Shown piece by piece: positions 36,150 through 46,166 of a stretch of 64,000 bases of DNA. Source of the DNA: Pantoea sp. alder81. Lineage in GTDB: Bacteria > Pseudomonadota > Gammaproteobacteria > Enterobacterales > Enterobacteriaceae. The position numbers were made by a program, and so were the translations under genes. The DNA lies in the NCBI RefSeq assembly GCF_020179835.1, contig NZ_JAIUDA010000003.1, forward strand, positions 434,001 to 498,000, written 5' to 3'. The notes beneath the pieces were generated by a model. The model did no database searches and was not told where the DNA came from. It worked only from the letters and a program-made list of their open reading frames with translations. How positions within the stretch are numbered: the stretch's first letter is position 1; each line of letters starts with the position of its first letter.

Positions 36150-39100
36150 TTAAAACTGCCACCTCACGCCAACGTTATAGCGCCACCCTTTGGCACCGTT
36201 GCCGCTGATCTCTTTGCGGTAATCCGCCTCCGCATACAGTGAAACATCCTTCTGCAACGTGGCGGTGCCGCCCGCGCCCACTTCCCACATCTGGCCAAAG
36301 TGACCACTGGTGAAGGTGGCACTGAGCGCAGGATTTTCTACCGATGAGATATTGGTGTCTGCCGTGCCGCCCCAGCCTTTGTAGTAGTTGGCGCGCAGGT
36401 AAGGGGTGTATTGGCGATGGCTGTCATCCATCCAGGTGCGATCGAGTCGTGCGCCCAAACGTCCGATGGTCTGGTTGTAGTCGCCATAACGCACCTTGTT
36501 GCCATCTTCATCGGTGAAATCGTTCATATTCAGCTTCATGTACATCAGCTGCGCCTGCGGCTCCAGCTTATAGCCATCGCCGAGATCAAACGGATAGCCA
36601 CTTTCCAGCGAGGCGGTCCAGCCGTGACCTTTCAGCTTCGCCTCCTGCTTTTGTCGCGCGATATCGGTTTCACCACGATGCCAGTCAAAGGAGATCACGC
36701 CATCCAGATAGAATCCGTTCTGTCGCTGCCAGGTGCCGTAAAAGGCCAGGCTATCGCTGTCAAAGGTGGTGCTGCTGTATCCGTCGGCGGCATCGGGACG
36801 AATACGCGTGTTACCACGCGTGTAGGCTAAGCCACCGCGCAGACTGTCTTTTTCACCGTCGAGGCGCAGCACGTTACCACCTACCTGCACCGCGCTGTAA
36901 TCCAGATCGAAGTCATAACCGTAATCGCGGAAGCTCTGGTCACTTTTGTATTTCAGGTTGGAACCGATGTAACGCAGGAACATCTCTCCGCCATCGCCTT
37001 CCGGCCGGGTTTGCTCATGGCGCAGCTCACCGAGACGCTTATGCAAATCGTCGATGATCGCCGAGGTGTAATACGCCAGGCCAACCGGGGCTGAGATATA
37101 GGACGGCACCTGCGGCACCACGGCGGGACGCGCATCATAGCTTTGTCCGCTGCCGAACGCATCAGTGATAAAGGTCGATGGGCAGCTGGCGCCATCTTCA
37201 CACACGTAATAATTTGCCAGGCGGTAATCCCAGTAGTTGTTACCACTGCCGGTGACTAAACGCTGACTGGGGTCGGTGCTGCCCGGCGCGAAGGTGTAGA
37301 GCCGGTATTGCCATGGTCCCGCGCCGAGATAGCCGTCTTTAAGGGCAAAACTCTCGGGACCAGCGTTACCCGCAACCTGTGCCAGCGATATCCCCTCGTT
37401 GCCTTCAATGCCGCCATTACGATTCAGGTCCGTTAGCGCGCCAGTGCTGTTGTCAGTGAGTTTCACGTTCACCAGCGTGGTGCCCGTGGCATTGCCCGTG
37501 ACGTTGAGGTGGTCAGTGAACTGATTGCTCAGCGCGCCGCCTTCGTTAAGATCAGTGATCAGATTAAGCTGCCCGCCGCTGGAAGCCAGCGAACCATTGA
37601 TATTCAGGGTGTTGCCCGGCGAGCCCGCGCCGTTTGTCAGATCGAGAATACCGGCGTTATTCACCGTGAGTGAATCCGCGGTGCCACCCGCTAATGTCGG
37701 ATGCACGTTGTTGCCCGCATACAGCGTGGAGTTCGCATCCACGTTAATGGTGCTGTGCGCCAGTTTCAGGTTATCGGTCAACGTCCACTGCGTATCGGTA
37801 AAGTTGATGGTGCTCCAGCCGCTGCCGAGGTTAACCCCTTTATTAAGGTCGTCAGCGCTCAAGCTCCCGCCACGGGAATCGATCTGGTTGAACGTCAGGG
37901 TGTTACCCGTTCCGCTGCCGCTGGTGAGGTGATAGGTGGTGCCGAGATCCACCTTGCTGACCTCCGCACTGTTATTAGCGTCATTGCCCATCGTCAGGCT
38001 GCCGTTAAGCGTACCGCCCGTCCAGCGGAACACATCGGAACCGCCGCCGGGGTTGATATCGCCACGCACATCGCCCTCGGTCAGCAGGATTTCATCATTG
38101 GCATTGCTGCCCGCCACCGCCACAGTTTGGGGATTGGCGGTGATGATGTTGCCGAAGTTTTCGAAGAGGGTTTTGCCCCCGCGCAAATCGACCACCGGCG
38201 CGGTCAGGCTGTTCGAGGTAAACGTCCCGGTGTTGACGATGGTGCCCGCCGTGCTGGAGATCAGTGCCGATCCACCCGCTGGATTGTCGATCGTGACATC
38301 TGCGGCGGTAGTGACATTGCCGGTGGTGTTGGCGCGGATGCCGCTGCCGCCCGCGCCGGTAACGTTAAATTGATAGCCGGATCCCAGCATCAAATCACCG
38401 CTGGTGGTCGATCCATCCGCATTGGCGATGTTCAGACCTGTGCCGCTGCCCGTCACATTGGTGGTCACCGTTGAGGCCGGATCAAACGGCACCGCCGTGC
38501 GAATGCCGTTGCCATTCGCCACGTTGAGCGTGAGGTTGCTCAGGCTGACATTGCTGAGTTCAGCCCGGTTCTCAATACCGTTACCGTTGCCCAGCACGTT
38601 GACCGTGGCATCGCTGGCGCTGAGTGCGGTGGCGCCGTTATCAACTAAGATGCCGTGCGCAGTGCCCTGTGTGGTGATCACCGTATCACTACCGGTCAGT
38701 GCCAGCTGTGCACCGTCACTGATGCGTACGCCCGCCACGCCGTTATCCACATTGATCACGCCACCATTGGCCAGCGTGCTGCCGCTGCCAGACACATCCA
38801 ACCCGGTGCCGTTCGCCACATTGACCGTACCATTGTTGGTCAGCGTGCTGCCTGCGCGTGAGCGAATACCGATATTGTTGCTGCCGGTAAGATCCACCGC
38901 ACCGTTGTTCACCAGCGTGGCGCCGTTGGTGACATCAAAGCCGATGGCGTTGCTGCCTGCACCACTGAGATTGCCATTGCTGGTGACGGTGGTGGTCGCT
39001 GAGGTGCCATCCAGGGCGTTGCTGAGATCGGTGCGCAAATTATTGACCAGCACGCCTACTGCGTTGCTGCCACTGACATTAATGCTGCTGCCGCTGGCCA

Positions 39101-42100
39101 AAGTGGCATTCGCGCCGCCCTCGGCACGCACAGCGGTGCTGCCCTGACCGCTGGCGTTGAAGCTGGCATTGGCGCTGTTCAGGCTGCTGCCGCTGCCCGA
39201 GACGATCACACCCGTGCTGTTAGCGCCGCTGGCGGTCAATGAGGTGGGATTGCTGAAGCTCAGCGCGGCACCCTCATCAATGCGGTATCCGGTGGAATTG
39301 AGGGTATTCACGTCCAGCGCGTTGGCGGCCGAGTTGATACGTGAGCCGCTGCCTGCCGCATGATAAGCAATCTGATCGCTGCCATTAAAGATCGGCACAG
39401 ATCCGGCGGCGATGTTTACCAATGCGCCGTTGATTGCCTCTGCGCCAATCGCGCCAGAGCCGTTGAGGTTCAGGGTGCCACCGTTGAGATTCGCAATCGC
39501 CCGACTGCCGCTGGCGCTGACTCCCCGGCTACGGCTGGTGGCACTGCCGCCATTAACGTCGATGTTGCCGCTGTTGTTGGCCGTGGTATTGGCCGTGCTG
39601 CCGCTGCTGTTCACCGCAATGCCGGTGCCGCCATCGTTGATGCTGATGTTACCGCTGTTAGTGCCGGTCGCGCCGCTCTCAACCCTTATCCCCGTTGAGT
39701 TAGCGCCGCTAAAGGCGATGTCACCCGTATTGTTGAGCTGCGCGCGATTGCGTGCCAGATAACCGATCAATCCGCTTTGCGCGGAGTTAAGCGCTGCCGC
39801 CGAACTCAGCGTGGTGCTGGTCACCGGTGCGCCGCTGTTACCGCCCGCCAGCGTATGTTTTTGCCCATCGACAATCGCGCCAATCGCGTTGTTGCCGGTG
39901 AGGTTGATGGTGGTGTCATTGTCGATGGTGCCCGTAGCCCCGCCTTCGATATTCACCCCTGTGGCACCCGCGCCGCTGACGTTGAGCGTGGCATTGCGGG
40001 TGTTGACTTCGGTGCCACCGGTGCCGCTGCCGTTCACCGCGACCGAACCGGCGCCCGATGCGGTGAGTGACAGATCGGTGCCATCAAAATCCGCGCCCTG
40101 CTCCACGCGGAACAGCGTCGAGTTGGTGGTGGTGACATTGAAGGGGTTGTTGCCCGCTACGTTAATTCGCGCATTGGGGCCATAGGCGAAGAAAGCGATT
40201 TGATTGCTGCCGTTGCTGAAGGTGGGTATCGCGTTGGCGGCAACTTCCACCGTCGCATTGCCGCGCGCGTGCACACCAATCGCACCCGTGCCGCTCAGAT
40301 TTACCGGACCGTTGACGTCCGCACTGGCCTGGCCGGTGCCCTGACCTTCCACCCACACGCCAAAGTTACGCGTGCCGCTGGCGGGATCCGCGCCTCCGGC
40401 AACATTGATGGTGCCTGTCGAACTTGCGGAGGCGGAGTTACCGTTGGTGGCCACCACCTTCACGCCCGTGCCGTTGACGCCGTTCAGATTAATGGTGCCG
40501 CTGTTGTCGATGTTGCCGCTGCTGTTGGTGACTGACATCCCGACGTTTTCACGCGGTACGGTCGCGGCAGCACCGTTCACATCAATGGTGCCATTATTGA
40601 CCATCGTGACCCCGCTGGCACCGGTCGCCGACATGCCTGCCGCGTTCTGCACCTTTGAGCCAATCACGATGTTGCCGTTGTTGGTGGCTGAGCCGTTGGC
40701 CACCAGCGCGATGCCGCTGGTGAGGCCGCTCTGATTCATCGCGGTATCCGCTACGCTGTCGGTCAGGCTGTTCTGCGGACCACGGCCAATATAAATCTGC
40801 CCATCAGTATTGTTGGTAAAGGTGGAGGTCGGTGATGTCAGCAGCACACCAGAAGCGGTACCGCGCGCGCTGGAACCGTTCACGCCGACGTTGATATTGC
40901 CGCTGTTGCTGGACGTCGCGTCATCCTCCAGCCGAATGCCGGCTACGCCATACTGCGAATTGCTGCCGGTGGTGGCGAGATTAACGATGCCGTTGTTGTT
41001 GAACGCACTGCCGCTCTGCACCAATACGCCGTTGGCACCATAGCCGGTAGAGCCGATGCCGGTGCCATCCTGGCGATTCAGGAAGCCACCGTTGATAACG
41101 CCGGTGCTGCTGGTGCTGCCGTTGCTGTTGTCGGAGAGCACCAGCGCAGTGCCGTTGTTGGCGAGGGTGCCACGGCTGGCAAGCTTGCCATCGATTACCG
41201 CCTGCGCGCCGTTGGACGCTTTGATTGCGCCGCCGGTTGATCCGACCACTTCCAGCGTTTTGCCTGCTGCCAGATTGACTCGAGCATTAGGGCCATCGGC
41301 ATTGACCACAATGCGGTTACCAATCGGCTGCGTAACTTCATCTGGCGGTGTAGCACTCACGTCATACACGATATTGCCGTTGGTGACGGTGACCGCTTTG
41401 TTGAACTCGGTCAGATAGTTGGCTTTGTCCAGATTGCCCGCTTGCAGCTGGCTAATCAGCCAGTTGTTGTAGGTCTGCAGTTCGCTGGCGCTGGTCACGG
41501 TGAAGGTGTTGGTGGCGCCATCCAGCGTCTGTACGCTCACGCTGCCGTTGTAGGTGGCGATATTTTGCACCTGAAAGGTTTGCGTGGCGCCGGCGCCATC
41601 CGGCGTGGCAGCGGTGCCAAAGAAGCTGATGCGATTATTCGAGTTCCAGTTCAGGGTGCTGTCGCTGCCCACCTGAAAGAGCGTGGTCTGCTTCGCCGCC
41701 ATGCTCCAGCTGTTGGTGCTGGCGCTGCTGGCTGCATTCGCTTGCCCGATATTCACATCAAGCGTGCCACCGTTCGAGACATCCGCAACACGCGTGTTGA
41801 TGTATTGATCGCCGTTAACGTTAACCACGTCCGGCACCGCGGTATCGGAGGTCACTGGTGTTTGTGCCACCAGGCTGGCGGAGTTGTAGACCTGGAAAGT
41901 CGTGTTACCGCCAGTCGTAGGATCAGGCACGGTGATGGCGAAGTTCTGCGGACCGGGATCGAGACGGGTCTGATTAAGAAACTGCGCGCCAGATGTGATG
42001 TTGACCTGCCCGAGGCTGGAGTTCACTGATCCATCCGTTCCCGGTGCGAAATCAGGATTGCCGGTCAACGTTTCGCTACTGCCATTGACGTTAATATTCT

Positions 42101-42233
42101 GCGCGCCAAAGAGGTTGTCATTAATTTTCGGGGAATAGCTTCCCAATGTAATGGCTTGCGCACTTATCGCCGGATAAAACAGCGCCTGCGCGGCTAATAT
42201 TCCGAACGCAATCGGGTTTAATGTGAACTTCAT
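36150..42233 (-). CDS. Giant type Va autotransporter (adhesin-like)
   Basis: A 2027-residue outer-membrane autotransporter. The signal peptide ends at about Ala27 (PAISAQA). The passenger (about 30-1700) is rich in Asn, Gly, Ser and Thr with many NNGTI/NSGNI-type turns, as expected of a long beta-helix. Two related blocks about 275 residues apart are visible: SNQIAFFAYGPNARIN near 681 and SDQIAYHAAGSGSRIN near 953, then GNNAIGAIVDGQKH near 784 and GSNAVGVLVNN near 1063. Residues about 1740-2027 are the autotransporter barrel, ending in WRYNVGVRWQF. A role in adhesion or aggregation is inferred from architecture only. It is a single gene with a 610-bp upstream gap. Confidence 0.93.
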   Translation of the reverse strand: MKFTLNPIAFGILAAQALFYPAISAQAITLGSYSPKINDNLFGAQNINVNGSSETLTGNPDFAPGTDGSVNSSLGQVNITSGAQFLNQTRLDPGPQNFAITVPDPTTGGNTTFQVYNSASLVAQTPVTSDTAVPDVVNVNGDQYINTRVADVSNGGTLDVNIGQANAASSASTNSWSMAAKQTTLFQVGSDSTLNWNSNNRISFFGTAATPDGAGATQTFQVQNIATYNGSVSVQTLDGATNTFTVTSASELQTYNNWLISQLQAGNLDKANYLTEFNKAVTVTNGNIVYDVSATPPDEVTQPIGNRIVVNADGPNARVNLAAGKTLEVVGSTGGAIKASNGAQAVIDGKLASRGTLANNGTALVLSDNSNGSTSSTGVINGGFLNRQDGTGIGSTGYGANGVLVQSGSAFNNNGIVNLATTGSNSQYGVAGIRLEDDATSSNSGNINVGVNGSSARGTASGVLLTSPTSTFTNNTDGQIYIGRGPQNSLTDSVADTAMNQSGLTSGIALVANGSATNNGNIVIGSKVQNAAGMSATGASGVTMVNNGTIDVNGAAATVPRENVGMSVTNSSGNIDNSGTINLNGVNGTGVKVVATNGNSASASSTGTINVAGGADPASGTRNFGVWVEGQGTGQASADVNGPVNLSGTGAIGVHARGNATVEVAANAIPTFSNGSNQIAFFAYGPNARINVAGNNPFNVTTTNSTLFRVEQGADFDGTDLSLTASGAGSVAVNGSGTGGTEVNTRNATLNVSGAGATGVNIEGGATGTIDNDTTINLTGNNAIGAIVDGQKHTLAGGNSGAPVTSTTLSSAAALNSAQSGLIGYLARNRAQLNNTGDIAFSGANSTGIRVESGATGTNSGNISINDGGTGIAVNSSGSTANTTANNSGNIDVNGGSATSRSRGVSASGSRAIANLNGGTLNLNGSGAIGAEAINGALVNIAAGSVPIFNGSDQIAYHAAGSGSRINSAANALDVNTLNSTGYRIDEGAALSFSNPTSLTASGANSTGVIVSGSGSSLNSANASFNASGQGSTAVRAEGGANATLASGSSINVSGSNAVGVLVNNLRTDLSNALDGTSATTTVTSNGNLSGAGSNAIGFDVTNGATLVNNGAVDLTGSNNIGIRSRAGSTLTNNGTVNVANGTGLDVSGSGSTLANGGVINVDNGVAGVRISDGAQLALTGSDTVITTQGTAHGILVDNGATALSASDATVNVLGNGNGIENRAELSNVSLSNLTLNVANGNGIRTAVPFDPASTVTTNVTGSGTGLNIANADGSTTSGDLMLGSGYQFNVTGAGGSGIRANTTGNVTTAADVTIDNPAGGSALISSTAGTIVNTGTFTSNSLTAPVVDLRGGKTLFENFGNIITANPQTVAVAGSNANDEILLTEGDVRGDINPGGGSDVFRWTGGTLNGSLTMGNDANNSAEVSKVDLGTTYHLTSGSGTGNTLTFNQIDSRGGSLSADDLNKGVNLGSGWSTINFTDTQWTLTDNLKLAHSTINVDANSTLYAGNNVHPTLAGGTADSLTVNNAGILDLTNGAGSPGNTLNINGSLASSGGQLNLITDLNEGGALSNQFTDHLNVTGNATGTTLVNVKLTDNSTGALTDLNRNGGIEGNEGISLAQVAGNAGPESFALKDGYLGAGPWQYRLYTFAPGSTDPSQRLVTGSGNNYWDYRLANYYVCEDGASCPSTFITDAFGSGQSYDARPAVVPQVPSYISAPVGLAYYTSAIIDDLHKRLGELRHEQTRPEGDGGEMFLRYIGSNLKYKSDQSFRDYGYDFDLDYSAVQVGGNVLRLDGEKDSLRGGLAYTRGNTRIRPDAADGYSSTTFDSDSLAFYGTWQRQNGFYLDGVISFDWHRGETDIARQKQEAKLKGHGWTASLESGYPFDLGDGYKLEPQAQLMYMKLNMNDFTDEDGNKVRYGDYNQTIGRLGARLDRTWMDDSHRQYTPYLRANYYKGWGGTADTNISSVENPALSATFTSGHFGQMWEVGAGGTATLQKDVSLYAEADYRKEISGNGAKGWRYNVGVRWQF

Positions 42234-42843
42234 ACTTCCTCCAGTGGGCGAGCAGCGTCCACGCTGTTATTGCAACAGCGTTAAATTCATCGCGAGGGAT
42301 ACAACGGCAGGAATAACACCAACCCCGATGAGCAATTAATTTCTGAGAGCCACTGTGTGAAGAAAGTCTGGTGCAGCGAATAAGAGGTTAAAACTGTTTT
42401 TATAGATTAATTGGCTTTAGGTATAGACTTTTCTGCCATCGGACGCAAAAGGTAAATGAGGGTAACCCATTGTCATATTGGCGAAATATTTGTGAGATGG
42501 GAGAAATTATTGACAACAATTGAGGCCAGAAGTTTCCAATAATTAGCCTACTATCTTATTAATAGTTTCTTTATTTTTTCTTAGCAGTTTACTTACGAAT
42601 GGCACGGCATGTTCGGCAATATCAGCGCCAGGCTAAGCGATACGGCGAATTGCAAAAGCGTGACATATATCACATTTAAAATCATTCAATCATCAAGGTT
42701 TTGCCGGTGTATCCTCCGCAGCAGCGCGACATCTCAGGCTTCATTTCAGAGGCCTTAGAAGAGGCCTCGTCGCGAGGACAGCGAATATCTACGGGAACGG
42801 GCTCACTACACGTAGAGCGCCGCTGCGGTGGATAGCAATGGCG
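42234..42843. other. 610-bp gap upstream of the autotransporter
   Basis: AT-rich in its central part (about 42380-42680) and free of GTAG palindromes. It should contain the autotransporter promoter. A short AGAGGCCT/AGGCCTC inverted repeat near 42749-42768 could end murP transcription but lacks a T-tract. I see no supported gene. Confidence 0.5.
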
Positions 42844-44283
42844 TTAGCTGAGATCGACGCCTTTGGTTCCGGCCCACCAGGTAAAGGCAAATCCACCGAC
42901 CCACGCCACGATTAATCCGGCGAGATACACCGCCATACCGGCAAAAATCCCCTGCGAAGAGGTCATCAGCGGCAGCGTGACGAGTCCAGACGGCCCAAAC
43001 ACGGTATTCATCCCCACGGGCAGCCCGAGCCAGGCCACCAAACCAATGAAGAATCCCCCCAGCGCACCGCCACAACAGGCGGTAATAAATGGCTTCAGGC
43101 GCGGCAGCGTAACGCCATAAATTAACGGTTCGCCCACGCCCAACAGGCCCGGCACTATCGCGCCTTTGATTTGAGAGCGCAGTAACGAGTGCTTCTCAGC
43201 TTTGCACCACAGCGCGAGAGAAGCGCCGACCTGGCCCGCACCCGCCATCGCCAGAATCGGGAATAACGAATTAAATCCCTGGGTTTCCATCAGCGCAAAA
43301 TAGACCGGAATAAAGCCCTGATGTATCCCGAACATCACCGCAATTAAAAACAGCCCGGCCAGGATTGCGCAACCAAACGGATTGTTATTCAGATGAATAA
43401 ACAACCACGACATACCTTTAAATAACTCACCGCCAATCGGCATAATCACCATGAATGTCACTGCGCCGGTAATCAATAAGGTGAGCAGCGACGTCAGGAT
43501 CATATCGAGATTATCGGGAATGATTTTACGCAGCTGTTTTTCAATCCAGGCACCAAATATTGCCGCCAGTAATACGCCGATAATATTGCCGCGCGGGTCA
43601 ATCGCCATGCCAAAGAAATCTGACATGCCGCTGTAATAGCCCACCGTGGCTTTCGGCATATAGCCCAGCACAAACAGTGAGGCGATAATGGCACCGTTCA
43701 CGCCGGTGCCGCCAAAGGCTTTTTGCGCGTTGTAGCCAATCAGAATGCTCAGGAAGGTAAACAGTCCCTTGCCGAATACCTTCATGTAGGCCACGGTGTC
43801 CAGCAGCCACTGCGCGTGTTCACCAGGCTGGTTAAGGTGGAATATCTGCTCAATCAGCGTGGCAAATCCCAGCAGTAAACCGGCACCGATGAAACCGGGG
43901 ATCAGCGGTGTGAAGATGGTGGCGAAGCAGGAAAGAAAGCGATGTAGCGCGCTGGTTTGTTTCGCTTTCATCTGCTGCTTTTGGGCGGCGGCAAGGGTGC
44001 TGAGATCCTGCGGCTTTTTCGTTTCATCGCCGTCCAGTAACCCCTGCATTTTCTCTGCGGCGGTTTGCGCTTTGCCTGGGCCAAGAACAATTTGCAGCTG
44101 CGCATCGCTGTCGATCACGCCCAATACACCGGGCAGCGTTTTGAGACGCGCATGATCGACTACTGTGGCATCCGCCAGCGTGAGGCGCAGACGCGTCATG
44201 CAGTTGCCGCACTGCACAATATTATGTGCGCCTCCCACCGCTTGCAGGATGTCGCGCAGTAATTCTTCGGTGATGGCGGCCAT
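42844..44283 (-). CDS. murP: PTS N-acetylmuramic acid transporter, EIIBC component
   Basis: A 479-residue PTS permease. The N-terminal EIIB domain (residues 1-90) has the phosphorylatable cysteine in [11 protein letters not shown]; a linker leads to the EIIC membrane domain (about 110-470) with [11 protein letters not shown]. There is no EIIA domain, as in E. coli MurP, which borrows EIIA-Glc. It imports MurNAc as MurNAc 6-phosphate, the substrate of MurQ. Its ATG overlaps the murQ stop by one base (TAATG), so the two are coupled. Confidence 0.94.
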   Translation of the reverse strand: MAAITEELLRDILQAVGGAHNIVQCGNCMTRLRLTLADATVVDHARLKTLPGVLGVIDSDAQLQIVLGPGKAQTAAEKMQGLLDGDETKKPQDLSTLAAAQKQQMKAKQTSALHRFLSCFATIFTPLIPGFIGAGLLLGFATLIEQIFHLNQPGEHAQWLLDTVAYMKVFGKGLFTFLSILIGYNAQKAFGGTGVNGAIIASLFVLGYMPKATVGYYSGMSDFFGMAIDPRGNIIGVLLAAIFGAWIEKQLRKIIPDNLDMILTSLLTLLITGAVTFMVIMPIGGELFKGMSWLFIHLNNNPFGCAILAGLFLIAVMFGIHQGFIPVYFALMETQGFNSLFPILAMAGAGQVGASLALWCKAEKHSLLRSQIKGAIVPGLLGVGEPLIYGVTLPRLKPFITACCGGALGGFFIGLVAWLGLPVGMNTVFGPSGLVTLPLMTSSQGIFAGMAVYLAGLIVAWVGGFAFTWWAGTKGVDLS

Positions 44284-45194
44284 TATTGCGCTCCTGCATC
44301 ACGTAACGCGTTACGGATAAAGCCGCTGTTTTGCTTTAGCAGCGCTTTGGCCTCGCTGGCATCCAATCCTGCCAGCACCATCACAATCGCGGTTTTGCAG
44401 TGACCGTGACAGGCGTTCAGCGCCTGCTGCGCGGTGGCATCGTCGCAGTCGGTAGCCTGTTTGACGATGTTGATTTGGCGCTGCACCAGTTTTTGGTTAG
44501 TGGCTTCGACATCGACCATCAGGTTGCCGTACACCTTGCCACTGCGGATCATCGCGCCGGTGGTTAGCATGTTGAGCACCAGCTTTTGTGCCGTGCCGGC
44601 TTTCATGCGTGAAGAACCGGTAACCACTTCTGGCCCCACAACCGGGGTGAGCGCCACATCCGCAGCCTGTGACATCGGGCTGTTGGGATTGCAGGTTAAT
44701 GCCGCGCTGAACGCGCCCTGCTGTTTCGCATACGCCAGCGCGCCCAGCACATACGGCGTACGACCGCTGGCGGCAATCCCCACCAGCACGTCATTGGCAT
44801 TGAAATCGATGTCCTTTAAATCTTGTGCGCCCTGCTCGACATTATCTTCCGCGTTCTCCACCGCCTGCAAAATCGCGGTGTGGCCGCCCGCAATCAATCC
44901 CACGACCTGCGAGCGAGGTGTACCGAAGGTCGGTGGGCACTCGCTGGCATCGAGAATACCGAGGCGGCCCGACGTGCCCGCACCACAGTAAATAAGGCGC
45001 CCGCCTTTACTGAAGGCTGCAGTGATGGCATCCACCACCTGCGCAATCTGCGGCACAATCGCCTCTACCGCCAATGCCACTTTTTTGTCTTCATCATTAA
45101 TGACGCGCAGCATCGCTTCTGTTGAAAGCTCATCAATGTTTTGGCTCGCCGGGTTACGGCCTTCGGTGATCATCTGGCTGAGGTCGATCTGCAT
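44283..45194 (-). CDS. murQ: N-acetylmuramic acid 6-phosphate etherase
   Basis: A 303-residue SIS-domain lyase that splits the lactyl ether of MurNAc 6-phosphate to give GlcNAc 6-phosphate and lactate, recycling cell wall. The opening [16 protein letters not shown], the loop [21 protein letters not shown] and [16 protein letters not shown] are family hallmarks. AGGAG precedes the ATG. The regulator murR, adjacent in E. coli, is not present here; an inverted repeat upstream is a candidate operator. Confidence 0.96.
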   Translation of the reverse strand: MQIDLSQMITEGRNPASQNIDELSTEAMLRVINDEDKKVALAVEAIVPQIAQVVDAITAAFSKGGRLIYCGAGTSGRLGILDASECPPTFGTPRSQVVGLIAGGHTAILQAVENAEDNVEQGAQDLKDIDFNANDVLVGIAASGRTPYVLGALAYAKQQGAFSAALTCNPNSPMSQAADVALTPVVGPEVVTGSSRMKAGTAQKLVLNMLTTGAMIRSGKVYGNLMVDVEATNQKLVQRQINIVKQATDCDDATAQQALNACHGHCKTAIVMVLAGLDASEAKALLKQNSGFIRNALRDAGAQ

Positions 45195-45219
45195 TACGCA
45201 CTCCTGATAAGAATAATTT

Positions 45220-45247
45220 ATTCAAAAAACTATATACCATTTTGAAT
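45220..45247. promoter_or_regulatory. Inverted repeat upstream of murQ
   Basis: ATTCAAAA (45220-45227) and TTTTGAAT (45240-45247) flank 12 AT-rich bases, 26 bp before the murQ start. The position is right for a repressor such as MurR, an RpiR-family protein that binds palindromes. Confidence 0.45.
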
Positions 45248-45298
45248 TGTTAATTCCTGTTCGGCCATCAAGTTTTTGTACTTTTTGCAGAGGCAGGC

Positions 45299-45324
45299 AT
45301 AAAAAAACCCGCCGGATGGCGGGT
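45299..45324 (-). terminator. hicB terminator
   Basis: On the minus strand ACCCGCC-ATCC-GGCGGGT is followed by seven T residues. It ends transcription about 20 bp after hicB. It is almost identical to the terminator at 46167-46193. Confidence 0.85.
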
Positions 45325-45343
45325 AGAAGTTGAGTGATGGCCG

Positions 45344-45748
45344 TTACGCGTTCGCTAATTCTCTGCGCGCTAACTCCGCCAGAAAACCGCTGCGTGAACC
45401 ATACTCACGATGAGACTCGACATAGCTATCAATTTTGCTGAGTAGGTTTTGCGGCAAGGTAATATTGAGCTTTACCGCTTTGCCTTCGAAGCGACTCAGA
45501 TCGATCTCCACGAAAGCCCAGTAGCCTCCCTGGCACGCCTCATCTTGAATGTGAGTCTCAATATCTGCCGCTTTAGGGATGGCTTTGCCGGCATCCGCTA
45601 AAGATTCTACGTGTACATCAATCGCGTTAAATGCATCGCGCAGCGCATCATCTACGCTTTTGCCTGCAAAAAAACATCCCTCCACATCTGGCACAAAACC
45701 TGACCAGCTATTGTCCTCTGTCTTATGCAGATAAACGGGGAATCTCAT
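45344..45748 (-). CDS. hicB: HicB-family antitoxin
   Basis: A 134-residue antitoxin (E. coli HicB has 138-145 depending on start). The N-terminus is the degenerate RNase H-like HicB fold (FPVYLHKTEDNSWSGFVPDVEGCFFAGKSVDDAL); the C-terminus is a ribbon-helix-helix DNA-binding domain (AVKLNITLPQNLLSKIDSYVESHREYGSRSGFLAELA). It should bind HicA and repress the operon. GAGGA precedes the ATG. It is downstream of hicA with a 108-bp gap containing two hairpins, longer than usual for hicAB. Confidence 0.93.
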   Translation of the reverse strand: MRFPVYLHKTEDNSWSGFVPDVEGCFFAGKSVDDALRDAFNAIDVHVESLADAGKAIPKAADIETHIQDEACQGGYWAFVEIDLSRFEGKAVKLNITLPQNLLSKIDSYVESHREYGSRSGFLAELARRELANA

Positions 45749-45791
45749 GTTCAGTCCTCACTAAAAAGAAATATTCAGGTAGGAATTCATT

Positions 45792-45849
45792 GCAATGTCT
45801 GCTGCAACTGACATTGCTAATTTTTTCCAAATCGGGGGCATTGCCCCCG
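45792..45849. other. Two hairpins in the hicA-hicB gap
   Basis: GCAATGTC/GACATTGC (45792-45799 with 45810-45817) and CGGGGGC/GCCCCCG (45833-45839 with 45843-45849, three-base loop). Neither has a T-tract in the hicA-to-hicB direction. They may attenuate, stabilise RNA or bind HicB. Confidence 0.6.
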
Positions 45850-45856
45850 TATACAT

Positions 45857-46033
45857 TTAGTCCATTAACTTGATTAACTTACGTAATGTTCCAATTGCCA
45901 GGTCTTTTTCAGGATGAGGAAGTGAGATGTGATACGGCTTATCTGCTCTCACAAACACATGGTGGCTGCCTTTTACTCGGTCTAAAACCCAACCGCGCTC
46001 CAGCAACATCCTGATCAGCTCCCTGCTGCTCAA
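45857..46033 (-). CDS. hicA: HicA-family mRNA interferase toxin
   Basis: A 58-residue toxin starting at TTG 46033. An in-frame TGA lies immediately before the TTG, and GGAGG lies 5 bases upstream, so the TTG start is well supported; ATG at residue 9 would delete the first helix. The sequence reads SSRELIRMLLERGW, then VKGSHHVFVR with the catalytic His in the GSH motif, then ISLPHPEKDLAIGTLRKLIK. This is the double-stranded-RNA-binding fold of HicA, which cleaves mRNA. The toxin-first gene order is the usual one for hicAB. Confidence 0.9.
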   Translation of the reverse strand: MSSRELIRMLLERGWVLDRVKGSHHVFVRADKPYHISLPHPEKDLAIGTLRKLIKLMD

Positions 46034-46064
46034 TCAAACCTCCGGTTATCTTAGCGCTAATAAT

Positions 46065-46113
46065 ATACCCACCATAACCACAAAACAAAGTCATTAGTGG
46101 TTATGGTGGGTAT
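46065..46113. promoter_or_regulatory. 17-bp perfect inverted repeat upstream of hicA
   Basis: ATACCCACCATAACCAC (46065-46081) and GTGGTTATGGTGGGTAT (46097-46113) are exact inverted copies around a 15-bp spacer, about 30 bp before the hicA start. It is a probable HicB operator overlapping the promoter. Confidence 0.7.
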
Positions 46114-46166
46114 GAAATTAATCACAATTCCGGCGGCCAAACATCCAGGACACGTCTTGAATTGAT

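Noticed and set aside
37701..39147. Long plus-strand reading frames opposite the autotransporter
   Set aside because: They are antisense to a clear 2027-residue gene, have no RBS or recognisable domains, and their V/L/P-rich composition mirrors the repetitive passenger.
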